Source: Diabrotica undecimpunctata (taxonomy: Eukaryota > Arthropoda > Insecta > Coleoptera > Chrysomelidae). Taken from it: a DNA stretch of 64,000 nt. The stretch's first letter is position 1. Each line of letters starts with the position of its first letter. Of this stretch, positions 23,398 to 33,400 are shown one piece after another. Location: NCBI RefSeq assembly GCF_040954645.1, contig NC_092806.1, forward strand, positions 78,615,141-78,679,140, given 5' to 3'. Position numbers and translations under genes: made by a program. Under the pieces are notes generated by a model. That model made no database searches. It was not told the origin of the DNA and saw only the letters and a list, made by a program, of their open reading frames with translations.

Positions 23398-24319
23398 GAG
23401 TTAGCGTAGCGTATTGTGGTAGTCATGTCCTTACTTGATGACTGAGTTTTTCTTTCATATAACATAATATACTCTATAACTATATATACTCTACAAATGT
23501 ATTTAATTTGATTTTTCTTTGTTAATATACCTAAATTACCTACATATACCATATATTCTTACAGAGACCAATGTTCATTATTCACTATAAAACAATACAT
23601 TACTTGCTCGTCGTAGATAAACTATAGTATGCAAATATTTACGCTTTCCTTTCGCCTTTCATTTAACGTCTCGTGCGTCAAAATCAGATACATAACAACG
23701 AAGATATAATGTAATGGCCGTTTGGCACGTTAGTTGATTTGAACATAATTTATGGATGGTAACCATTTGTTGGTTAGTCTTCGCCATAATTGGATTATAT
23801 CTGAATATTATTGTAAAGTGGGAATTGTTGTAAAGTAATATAGTATGGAACAAATCGAAAAATGGTCATATTGAAGATTTATGTATAGCAGTGAAAGTTT
23901 AGATACGACTCTTGGCTAATTGTAAGTTCAGATGTGATCTGTGTGTATTAGTGAGCGTTCAGCGGAGACTCTTGTCGAATTGTACGTTCAGTGGAGATTG
24001 GTATATAGTAGTGGTCGTTCAGATGTGTCTTGTAGAGAACGTTTAGTGGAGATTTATGTATAGTGGGGGCCGTTCAGATGTGGCTTGTAGAGAACGTTTA
24101 GGTCCTTGTCGGTTTGTGATCATTCAACTTATATCTATGTCGAGTAATATACGTTACTTGTTTGGCCATACTGAAAGAATGGTATACGTACTTTGGTTAG
24201 GCCTCCTCATTATTGGATTATATCTGATTATCATTGTGCAATGGTAATTGTTGTAGATAAAATATAGTATGCAACAAAACGATATCGTATATCAATAATC
24301 ATATTGGTGAGTTGTGTAG
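23398..24319. other. Right-arm non-coding stretch
   Basis: Mirror of 21261-22182; no recognised gene. Confidence 0.5.
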
Positions 24320-24490
24320 AGTAGTTGTTGACCTGCATCTCCTTCGTCTTTCCTGTGGTGCCCATTATAATATTTTTTTGTTATTCTGTTGTCGTCCATC
24401 CTTTGAACGTGTCCATACCAGCGTAGTGCCAAATTTTGTTTTATTTTTCGACAGATTTTCTTTAGTGATTGTTCTGTCAGAGCTTGCATC
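24320..24490 (-). pseudogene. LINE C-terminal fragment, right arm
   Basis: Mirror of 21091-21260. Encodes LALRWYGHVQRMDDNRITKK on the minus strand, preceded by SLKKICRKIKQN. Confidence 0.65.
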
Positions 24491-25793
24491 TGATATACGT
24501 CTGATATGCGTCTGGTATACGTCTGTTGTACGTCTAATATGCGTTATATTGCGTCTTACATACGTCTGCTATTTTCGGTCGCATTCAGAAAGTCATCGAA
24601 AACTCCAGGGAATCGCCTTCGGGGGCATTCTTCAACCATGTGACTGACGGTCTGTCGTTTTACATTAAATTACATTTTATCGAAAATGTTGTACATTTTA
24701 TTATTAATACATTAGACGTTCGTTTGTAATCCTTTATGTAACGTTTTATATTGATTTTTAATTATGTATTCTTATTGTATGCCATACTATAAATAAATAC
24801 GTATGCTATGCGTTAGATATTAGCTAGCTGATGTTTAAGTGTTAACAAACGATAAATTAAGTTATACACCGCTCTGTGGAAGACCTATGTCCAGCAGTGG
24901 ATGTTTAGTCACATTAACGTTGAGAATTAATAATGTACCGCTCTGTGGGAGACCGTAAATAAATGAGCGTTCAGAGGAGACTCATGTATAGTTTTGAACA
25001 TTCAGATGAAACCCTTGTAGAGCAGTAATCATATGGCTGATATCTACAGCAAGTAATATAATATGTTGGTTTATCCGTTTTATCCATTTCGATTACATAT
25101 GAATTGTTTCGAGATATCTAGAGAGAGAGAGGCATTTTTTCAATGAGTTCTGTACGTTAAGTGGAGATCCGTGTATAGTAGTACTTAATCAGAGAAGATA
25201 TTGTTTACAGATGATGTTTTTGGTTTGTTCATACTGTAAGAATGGTATACGTTCTTCGATTAATCATGTGACAGCGTCACCTTGCCTTTCATACATTATT
25301 TCGAGAAAGAAGCGATAGACTAAAGATGTTTGTTTCTCTGTTAGCCTCAGTGACTACTCTCCTTTCGTTCAACGTCTATTATGCTACAGTCCGATAAGTA
25401 GCAACGAAGATCCGATATAGTTCCGTTTTAATAATGTCTTTGTTTTTGTTTTTTGTGATAACATATAGGATATATCCTCCTCTTTCCAACGAGCCTTTGT
25501 ACGTCATGATCGGACCAATAGAAACGGAGATATAACGTAATACCGTTTTGGCAATGTCTTTGCGTTTGTTTTTTGTGTTAACGTATTCGCTACTCCCTCC
25601 TCTTTCATTTAACGTGTTACACATAGTAATCTGATTAATAACAACAGAGATACGATATAGTGCCGTTTTGGCACAGTCTTTGCATTTATTTTTTTGTCTT
25701 AGCATATTCGTTACCACCTCCCCTTTCCCTCGATACCTTGCGCGTTGTTGTACGTTGAACCATTTAGACGTTACGAGCTTAGTGTATATTATT
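24491..25793. repeat. Right-arm degenerate repeats with diverged satellite units
   Basis: Mirror of 19951-21090. About 25460-25740 holds two diverged units of the 121-bp satellite family (CGTCATGATCGGACCAATAG near 25500). About 164 bp of this is missing from the left arm. No gene. Confidence 0.6.
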
Positions 25794-25794
25794 C

Positions 25795-26336
25795 ATGGGA
25801 GAATACCAAGCCGGTTTCAGAAAATATAGATCGACCATAGATCATATCTTTACTCTAAGACAGCTGCTTGAAAAAGGATGGGAATTCAATAGAACTATCC
25901 ATAATCTCTTCATAGATTTCCAGTACGGATAGGTAACAAACTCTCAAAATCTTTCGAAATAAGCAATGACCTGAAACAAGGAGATGCGCTGTCACCTCTC
26001 CTCTTTAATATCATCCTGGAGAAAGTAGTAAGAGCAACACACCTTAAAATAGAATTACTGGCAGTAAATGGACCAAAATTACTACTAGCTTACGCAGATG
26101 ACATTAACATTGTGGGAAACACTGTCACCAATGTGAAGGAGACTTTTAATAAATTGGAGGTAGAGGCAAAGAAAACTGGTTTTAGGGTAAACGAAGAGAA
26201 AACCAAATACATGTGCATCAACAGACAAAAGGGACGAGATAGAATAGGGCAAAATGTGACAATAGACCCATTTAACTTTGAAAGAGTGGAGAGTTTTAAA
26301 TATCTCGGAGTAACAATCACTGCAGGGTTTTGCTAA
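25795..26336 (+). pseudogene. LINE reverse transcriptase fragment, right arm
   Basis: Plus-strand frames read GEYQAGFRKYRSTIDHIF, QLLEKGWEFNRTIHNLFIDF, then after an internal deletion IGNKLSKSFEISNDLKQGDA, LAYADDINIVGN and FKYLGVTI. At least two frame changes. Truncated at both ends; no 3' tail. Confidence 0.8.
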
Positions 26337-26544
26337 CAAATGCACTATTTTTTAACATATTATTTAATATATTTCTGTCTATAATTTCAATTCTTTGATT
26401 AATACTAATTTTATCCATATAATATATGCTTTATAAAAATACGGTTAATATTACACAAAAACTTCTTCAGTCAGAAGATGTGTGTGTTTGGATTTTTGTA
26501 TAAATAACTGTATTAACAATTTTTGGAAATTAGTATAAATCGAG
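26337..26544 (+). promoter_or_regulatory. Upstream region of right MMP copy
   Basis: Contains GTATAAATAAC near 26495, about 40 bp before the ATG, identical in position to the left copy. It is a putative TATA element only. Confidence 0.35.
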
Positions 26545-28058
26545 ATGCTTGTCTGTTTACATGTCTTATTGTTGCTCTCTGTATCTGTGTATGCAGAGAA
26601 TAGCACTCTGGAATATGCTAGTTCTTTTCTTAAACGTTTCGGATATCTAACTACCTCAAGTAATGCTATTTCTAGTATAAATATGGCCTTCGTTGAATTT
26701 CAAGAAAGATACAATCTTCCGGTGACCGGAACATTAAATAATGATACTATGAATATGATTAATAAGCCTAGATGTTCTGTTGGAGACAATAACTATGCAA
26801 TTCATTCGAAGTGGAATAAAACGATTTTACGCTGGTATTTTCCTCAAGCTATTAGTAGTCCTGATTATATAAATCTTGCTGCAGAAGCTTTCGCTAGATG
26901 GGAGAAAATATCTAATTTAAAGTTTAAACGAGTAATAATACCTTCTTCAAAGCCTGATATTACTATAACTGTAGTGCCAAATAATCATAATTTTCTAGCA
27001 AGTTGTCAAGGACCTCTAAATGTTCATTTAATTTCGATGGCCCCGGACAAGTATCGGCCCACGCATACTATCCCAGCGCAAACGGTAAATGTACTGAAAT
27101 TCATCTTGATGCTAATGAACGGTGGTATGTAGGAAATGGCAGAGCTTCTGATGGTGAAGTCAATTTTTTGGCTGTCCTAATGCATGAAATTGGTCATTCC
27201 CTCGGACTGGAACATAGTACTAGTGATTCGTCTATTATGTATGCTTGGTATCACCAAGATGTGCCAAGTTTTGGTGATGATGATAAAAAGGCAATGAGCA
27301 TGCTATATGGACCAAAAACAGTTCCCATACCAACAACAACAACACCAGTTACGCAAACAATTTCACAAACCAGGAGCAATGTACCGAAAACACCTGCAAT
27401 AACAAACATATGTCTAATTCAGTATCCCGATTTCATGTTTCTAGCTACATCTCCACAATTTCCAAATTATCGAATGTACGTTGGATCTGGCCCGTATATA
27501 TGGAAGTTTGATTTAAATGAGATGCACCTTCCAAAATATCCTGAATTAATTACCGATTATCTTCCCAAAGAGTTGAGGTCTACGCACGTTTCACATGTTT
27601 TTCAGAATTCCGAGGGACACTTAGTAACTATAAGCAATAATCAGTATTACGCTGCATCTTTCCCCAATTTAAAAATTCAAAAACGTTTTATGTTTCCTTC
27701 TATACCCGCGAGAACCAAAATAAATGCCTTGTTTCAAACAAACAGCGGCCAGACGTATTTATTATACAATGATAATTCTTATACTGAATTTAACGAAGTT
27801 GGAGATGTCTTAAACCGTGGACCAATAAATTATCTCTTCCCAGGACTACCAGATAAAATAACATCAGCATTCCGCTACACGGATGGGTTTATTTACCTTT
27901 TCCAGAACAATACCTATTATAAGTATAGCGAGTACACACGTAGAGTTGTATTAGCAGGAACGTTTAGCTGGGAACTTTTTGGAATACCCTGCCCTGAAGA
28001 AGGTCTATTAAAACAATTAAAAACTTTGTTAAACAAAATTGTAACTATATACGAATAA
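26545..28058 (+). pseudogene. Matrix metalloproteinase, right copy, full span but frameshifted
   Basis: Same signal peptide, prodomain and cysteine switch (PRCSVGDN) as the left copy from ATG 26545. At about 27012 one base is absent relative to the left copy, so the first frame ends wrongly at 27132 while the catalytic part continues in another frame (27003-28058). That frame has HEIGHSLGLEH, Met-turn SIMY, a TTTP-rich linker and a four-bladed hemopexin domain. The domain is bracketed by the usual two cysteines (NICLIQYPDF and IPCPEE). The C-terminus has no membrane or GPI signal, suggesting a secreted MMP ancestor. Intronless. AATAAA overlaps the stop codon. Confidence 0.88.
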
Positions 28059-28143
28059 AGATTAATGTGTTCCTTCTTAATGATTGTTTTATTTAAATTC
28101 CATTACTCTATGTATGTCAAGCGACGTCTTGCGTTGACACATA

Positions 28144-28440
28144 AATGTCACGTCCTGCATCGAATGTCACGTCATTTTACGTTCTGCGTCGAATGTCACG
28201 TCCTGCGTCGAATGTCAGGTCCTGCATAGAATGTCACGTCCTGCGTCGAATGTCACGTCATTTCGCGTGACATTTCACGTTCTACGTCGGATGTCACGTC
28301 ATTTTGCGTGACATTTCACGTTCTGCGTCGACTGTCACGTCCTGCGTCGAATGTCACGTCCTGCGTCGAATGTCACGTCATTTCACGCGACATTTCACGT
28401 TCTGCGTCGAATGTCACGTTCTACGTCGGATGTCACGTTT
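28144..28440 (+). repeat. 19-bp GC-rich minisatellite
   Basis: Tandem variants of ATGTCACGTCCTGCGTCGA, alternating with CATTTCACGTTCTGCGTCG forms, just downstream of the right MMP copy. Each unit contains CACGT or ACGTC words. The left arm lacks the whole array. Confidence 0.85.
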
Positions 28441-28519
28441 TCTTAAGCACTGTACGGAAAAGAAGAAGAAGAATGTTCATACTGAACGTTGACATGGCTT
28501 TTGTGTCACCAACGCTTTC

Positions 28520-29262
28520 ATTTGACACCTCATACGTCAAAATCAGGCCAATAGCAACGAAGATACGTTTTAGCGCCCATTTGGCAATACTGCCATCTTT
28601 GTTTTTTGTGTCAAAGTATTCTCCGTCTCCTCCCCGTTCCAACGAGCCCTCGTACGTCACGATCGGACCAATAGAAACAAAGATACCTAATAATGCCCTT
28701 TCGGCATGCTCCGATGCGCACAGCACATACTGCGTTCAACCCCATTTTTCATCCCCTTTCCAACGACTCCTTGTACGTCATAATCGGACCAATAGCAACG
28801 AAGATACGTTTTAGCGCCCATTTGGCAATGCTGCCATCTTTGTTTTTTGTGTCAAAGTATTCCCCGTCTCCTTCCCGTTCCAACGAGCCCTCGTACGTCA
28901 CGATCGGACCAATAGAAACAAAGATATGACGTAATGACCTTTTGGCATCATCCTATGCGTACGGCACATATTTTATTCAACCCCATTTTCTATCCCCTTT
29001 CCAACGAGCCCTCGTACGTCACGATCGGACCAATAGAAACAAAGATATGACGTAATGCCCTTTCGGCATGCTCCGATGCACACATCACATACTGCGTTCA
29101 ACCCCATTTTTCATCCCCTTTCCAACGAGCCCTCGTACGTCACGATCGGACCAATAGAAACGAAGATACCTAATAATGCCCTTTCGGCATGCTCCGATGC
29201 GCACATCACATACTGCGTTCAACCTTATTTTTCATCCCCTTTCCAACGAGCCTTCGTACGTC
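28520..29262 (-). repeat. 121-bp satellite, right block
   Basis: About six units with anchors near 28540, 28660, 28781, 28901, 29022 and 29142, spacing 120-121 bp. Two unit types are mixed: one with GCATGCTCCGATGCGCAC, one with GGCAATACTGCCATCTTTG. Oriented opposite to the left blocks. Confidence 0.92.
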
Positions 29263-29321
29263 ATCCTACGTTAAGCCGTTTGGAACTTACGACCGGGGGT
29301 TGCGATTTTAGGGGTTGCGAT
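29263..29321 (-). repeat. Outer terminus of the satellite/palindrome
   Basis: TAAGCCGTTTGGAACTTACG followed by two to three copies of GGGGTTGCGATTTTA. The same terminus in reverse complement lies at 12209-12267. Confidence 0.8.
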
Positions 29322-29499
29322 TTAGGGGATGAGCCCAGATCTGTATAGCCTATCTACTGTTAGGTGACTGCATGCTTTTGTTTTAAACTTTCAAGTATCC
29401 TTTAATTCAAATTAAATTCATAAAGCTTGAATTCTACAGTTGACATTTGGAAAGTTTTGGTAAGTTACCTTCTTTAATAAGAGTTAAACTAAAAGAAAA

Positions 29500-29626
29500 A
29501 TGGGGGATTCGTCTGGGGGCGAGAAGCCCCCAGATATATTAAACGAAAATGAAATGAAAGATGTGGTGAAAGAAATTAAAGAGTTAAAAAAAATAAATAT
29601 GATAAAGGTTCCAAATAGATACGACA
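29500..29626 (+). pseudogene. I-like LINE ORF1, 5' part
   Basis: ATG at 29500. The frame reads GDSSGGEKPPDILNENEMKD and ends in VPNRYD, where the transposon terminus starts. The protein resumes DKRPFEVYIEDRNDQLN at 38905, so the break is caused by the insertion. Confidence 0.8.
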
Positions 29627-29893
29627 TATCGTCGGTATACTGCGAAAACCAGGTAAATGACAAATGTTAAAATATTGAGGTAAGTATACCAAAATTCTCA
29701 GCTTTTTCCGCTCTACATACAGGTAAAACCAAATAAATGATACGACTTACCATTCAGCAGATAATTTGTGTAATAAACAAATAAGTTACACCTAATCAAC
29801 TTTTCGTTTTCAAATAAAACAATATATCGCTACTTACTTCCATAAAATTAAAGTTCTGTTGCATGTAAAACAAAGTAAGCCCACATATATTAT

Positions 29894-30234
29894 TGTTACG
29901 ATAAATATACTGGCCTAAATATATGATGACTAATAATTCTGTTTTGTTGTAGAAATTTGGCATAGGATCTAGATTCAAATTATGGTGAATCCTCCAACTA
30001 GATGTTCTCGACTATTCTAGTATATCAGTATTTCGTATATAAATACAACATTTTTATATGGAGGGACAGTTAATTCTGACGACCCGCGGCCGCGATATTT
30101 ATTGTTACGCTCGCCTAAATAAATTATGTGTATTATTCGTTTAAATAAATTGATATAAATTATTGTGCCTTTTAATGAATTAAGACAAGAACAAGACATT
30201 ATAAATTAAATAGACATAAATAAATATCATTTCA
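29894..30234 (+). repeat. Gypsy copy 1, 5' LTR
   Basis: 341 bp, TG...CA ends. Contains ACCCGCGGCCGCG near 30080 and a TATATAAATACAACA promoter-like word near 30037. Unrelated, apart from the first and a few inner bases, to the LTR of copy 2. Confidence 0.95.
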
Positions 30235-30235
30235 T

Positions 30236-30252
30236 TGGTGTCGGAATAGTGG
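30236..30252 (+). other. Primer-binding site of Gypsy copy 1
   Basis: TGGTGTCGGAATAGTGG directly after the 5' LTR, the position and TGG start expected for a tRNA primer site. Copy 2 has TGGTGTCAGAGTGAGAT instead. The tRNA species was not determined. Confidence 0.7.
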
Positions 30253-30275
30253 AATACGTAAAATAAATTGTGAAA

Positions 30276-30467
30276 ATGGCTACGATTTATGAGCTCACAG
30301 TGACGAATTTAAGAAGACATCTCGAAGACAGAGAATTAGCTTCTACCGGAAAAAAGGCTGAGTTAGTCCAACGACTAAAGAACGCTTTGCTAGAAGAAGG
30401 TCTAGATCCAGAGACTTATATATTTGAAGATGCTGTCGATTTCGAAATTGGAGAACAAAGTTTCTGA
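30276..30467 (+). CDS. SAP-domain N-terminal Gag fragment (copy 1, frameshifted)
   Basis: ATG at 30276 in context GTGAAAATGG. Residues 4-40 fit a SAP motif: ELTVTNLRRHLEDRELASTG, then KKAELVQRLKNAL. SAP domains are helix-extension-helix folds that bind AT-rich scaffold DNA. In copy 1 a small deletion after DAV (near 30438) shifts the frame, leaving a 63-residue SAP-only peptide overlapping the start of the gag-pol frame. In copy 2 the SAP domain is continuous with the rest of Gag, so the fused form is ancestral. Confidence 0.8.
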   Translation: MATIYELTVTNLRRHLEDRELASTGKKAELVQRLKNALLEEGLDPETYIFEDAVDFEIGEQSF

Positions 30468-33400
30468 CGATATTTCGAAAGTTTCTTCTAATGTAGCCAA
30501 AGTTTCTGGTGATGTAGCCAAAGTTTCTGGTGATGTAGCCAAAGTTTCCGGCGACATCGCATCATTGGAGAACAAAGTATCCGGCGACATCGCTTCTTTA
30601 GAAAGCAAAGTTTCTAACGAGATTTCTTCTCTGGAAAGCAAAGTTTCTGCTAACATCTCTAAAGTCACTTCAGAGATATCTGCTCTTGACGATAGAGTGT
30701 CTTCGTTAAAAAACCAAGTTGCTGCCGATATGTTGGCCTTCGAAGAAAAGATATGGAAAGAGATGGAAAGGAAGATGGAGGAAACAGGGACAGCAGAGAG
30801 AGGTAACAATCCGATTACAGTGGAGATAAAAGAAGACGAGACGAAATGTAAGTTGGAGACACGGCCGAAATTTGAAGGAAGTGGAGGTTCTATTCATGTT
30901 AAAGTCCCAACTTTCGACGGAAAATCATCATGGAACAACTACATGAAACAGTTCGAATCAGCCGCAAGAGCAAATGGATGGTCTGAAAAAGAAAAGGCTG
31001 TAAACCTGACTATCGCTCTTCGAGGAGATGCCTTAGATGTGCTTCAGACCATCGCCGTAGAGGAGACCGATGATTTCGAACAACTGAAGAAGAGGTTAAA
31101 TATGCGATATGGCCACGAACATTTGGAGCATGTATATCAGTCACAGCTTAAAAATCGTAGACAGAAGAAAGATGAGGCTCTTCAAGAATATGAGGTAGAT
31201 ATTGCCAGATTAGTACGATATGCTTATCCAACAGCTCCCGAAGACATGATGGAAAAATTGGCCGTTCAAACATTTATTGATGGTCTTCGTGATCATGAAA
31301 TGCAGAGAACACTGCGATTAGCTCGTCACAAGACGCTGGTTGATGTCCTATCCGCCGCCCTCGAATACGAGTCAGCTACGCAGGCCTCTGGCGGGTACAG
31401 TAAAGTTAGGACTGTAAAAGAGGAAGGAGATGAAGATAAACTTGACCAGCTCGTTAATATGATGAAAATTATTACATGCAAGAAAACGAAGACCATAAAA
31501 TCAAGAAACTCACCATCAGGAAAACCAGAACGAGTCGGCTTTAGGGGAGCAGCTTCGACCCGGAACTTTTCCAAAGACCCTCTTATACTAATAGCTTCTT
31601 TGAAATGTCGTGAAGATAGTGTATATGTAGATGGAGAAATAAATGGTAAAAGACATACGTTGTTGGTGGATACGGGAGCGACCAGAACCATTATACGCCC
31701 AACAGTTATAAACAGCCGTAAGAAACTATTACCAACGAGGTTGCGACTTCGGACCGCTACAGGTGAAAATGCCAACATTCATGGAGAAATCCAGGTACAA
31801 TTGGGAATTGGAGCAGAAAAGTTTGTCCATACTGTTATAGTTGCTGACATCGAAGAGGATGTTATATTAGGAATGGACGTAATGAATATGCATGGATTCC
31901 AATTGGATTTTAAGAATAAGGTAATCAAAGTTGGCAACGAGGAGGTATTTCTCCATCCACATAACGACAACACTGTGCAAGCAGCCATTACAGAAGATAC
32001 AGTCGTGCCTGCGAGAAGCGAAACGATCATAGTAGCGCGACTACAGGGAATTGTAGACGAAGGGAGACCTGTAATGATGGAGCCTTGGAACCACGACGAT
32101 GAGGTTGGCCGTGGAATCATAATTGGAAAGGAATTGGTGACTTCGGCTAAGGAAATTCCTGTGAGACTTATCAATGTCAACGACTACCCAGTGACCATAA
32201 AGAAAGAGACAAAAGTAGGAACTTGTGTACCTGTGACATCCATAATCCGTCAGGCGACAACATCTGATAATTCCAACGATAAATTCGACCAAATGGTTGC
32301 AGTTGCAGGACAGTCTCTAAATCAGATGGAGAAAAGGAAATTAAGGGAATTTCTTCGGCAGTATCGTGATATTTTCGTACCGAAAGGAGGAAAGACGGGA
32401 AGAACTACGGTTGTTAAGCATAAAATTGATACTGGTAATGCTAAGCCAATTCGTCAAACAGCTCGACGATTACCACAGGCGAAAAGAGAGGAAGCTGAAA
32501 CGATTGTTCAGGAAATGAAGAAAGACGGGGTGATAGAACCTTCTACGAGCCCATGGGTCTCTCCGGTGGTCCTAGTTAAGAAGAAAGACGGAACGACGAG
32601 GTTCTGTGTGGATTACCGTTTGCTGAACAACGTTACCAAGAAAGATAGTTATCCTCTGCCTCGGATCGATGACACATTGGACACATTGGCTGGAAGTAAA
32701 TTGTTTTCTACTTTGGATTTGAAGTCTGGATACTGGCAGGTAGAAATGGACCCAGTAGATAAAGAAAAGACAGCCTTCACCACAGGATCTGGATTGTGGC
32801 AATTCAACGTTATGCCATTTGGACTCTGTAATGCTCCTGCGACATTTGAGAGGCTTATGGAAAATGTGTTGAGAGGGTTATCTTGGAAAACATGCCTGGT
32901 TTATTTGGATGACATAATCGTCTTGGGAGAGACATTCGCAGATCATTTGAGGAATTTAGAAAACGTTTTTAATCGACTTAAAGCTGCCCAATTGATGCTA
33001 AACCCCAAGAAGTGCCAGCTATTTCAAGGTAGAGTCAATTATCTGGGTCATATAGTCAGTAAAGAAGGAGTGGCCGTGGATAAGGGAAAAATCGATTCCA
33101 TTAAGGAATGGCCAAAACCAACTGACAAACATCAAGTGAGAAGTTTTCTTGGACTATGTACTTACTACCGGAGGTTTATTAAGAAGTTTGCAGATATCGC
33201 TAAGCCATTAACGCGACTTACAAAGGAAGCAAGAGAATACCGCTGGGATATAGACTGCCAAAATGCCTTTGAAACGTTGAAAAAGCATTTAATAACAGCA
33301 CCAATTTTAGGGTATCCACTGCCAGAAGGAGAGTTCATCTTAGATACGGATGCAAGTAATGTGGGAATTGGAGGAGTGCTGTCTCAGATACAAGGAGGAC

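Larger units (their letters stand above)
12209..29321. repeat. Large palindrome (inverted repeat about 17 kb overall)
   Basis: Right arm 23300-29321 is matched in reverse complement by three left-side blocks: 18305-22280, about 18028-18291 and 12209-12597. Position sums are constant: 45580 near the centre and 45744 farther out, the change reflecting extra satellite sequence in the right arm. The spacer is 22281-23299. Relative to the right arm, the left arm has lost about 1.25 kb (the counterpart of 27440-28690) and gained the segment 12598-18027. Identity looks very high where read, with scattered substitutions and single-base indels, so the copies have diverged independently. Confidence 0.9.
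23300..29321. repeat. Right arm of the palindrome
   Basis: Less altered arm. It contains, outward from the centre: unit fragments of the central array, the mirrored non-coding stretch, LINE scraps, extra satellite (about 25460-25740), the frameshifted but full-span MMP, a 19-bp minisatellite and the 121-bp satellite with its terminal GGGGTTGCGATTTTA repeats. Confidence 0.88.

Noticed and set aside
12209..29321. Palindrome as a simple assembly duplication
   Set aside because: The arms differ by independent point changes, a 164-bp satellite difference, a 1.25-kb deletion and a 5.4-kb insertion, which favours a real inverted duplication. Long reads would still be decisive.
29295..29330. GGGGTTGCGATTTTA repeats as telomeric sequence
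   Set aside because: The unit does not match the insect TTAGG repeat, there are only two to three copies, and it lies internally.
28308..29348. Open frames across the minisatellite and 121-bp satellite (also 12178-12474 and 18037-18333)
   Set aside because: Unit length permits stop-free frames, and the same peptide words recur with the repeat; no start context or domain.
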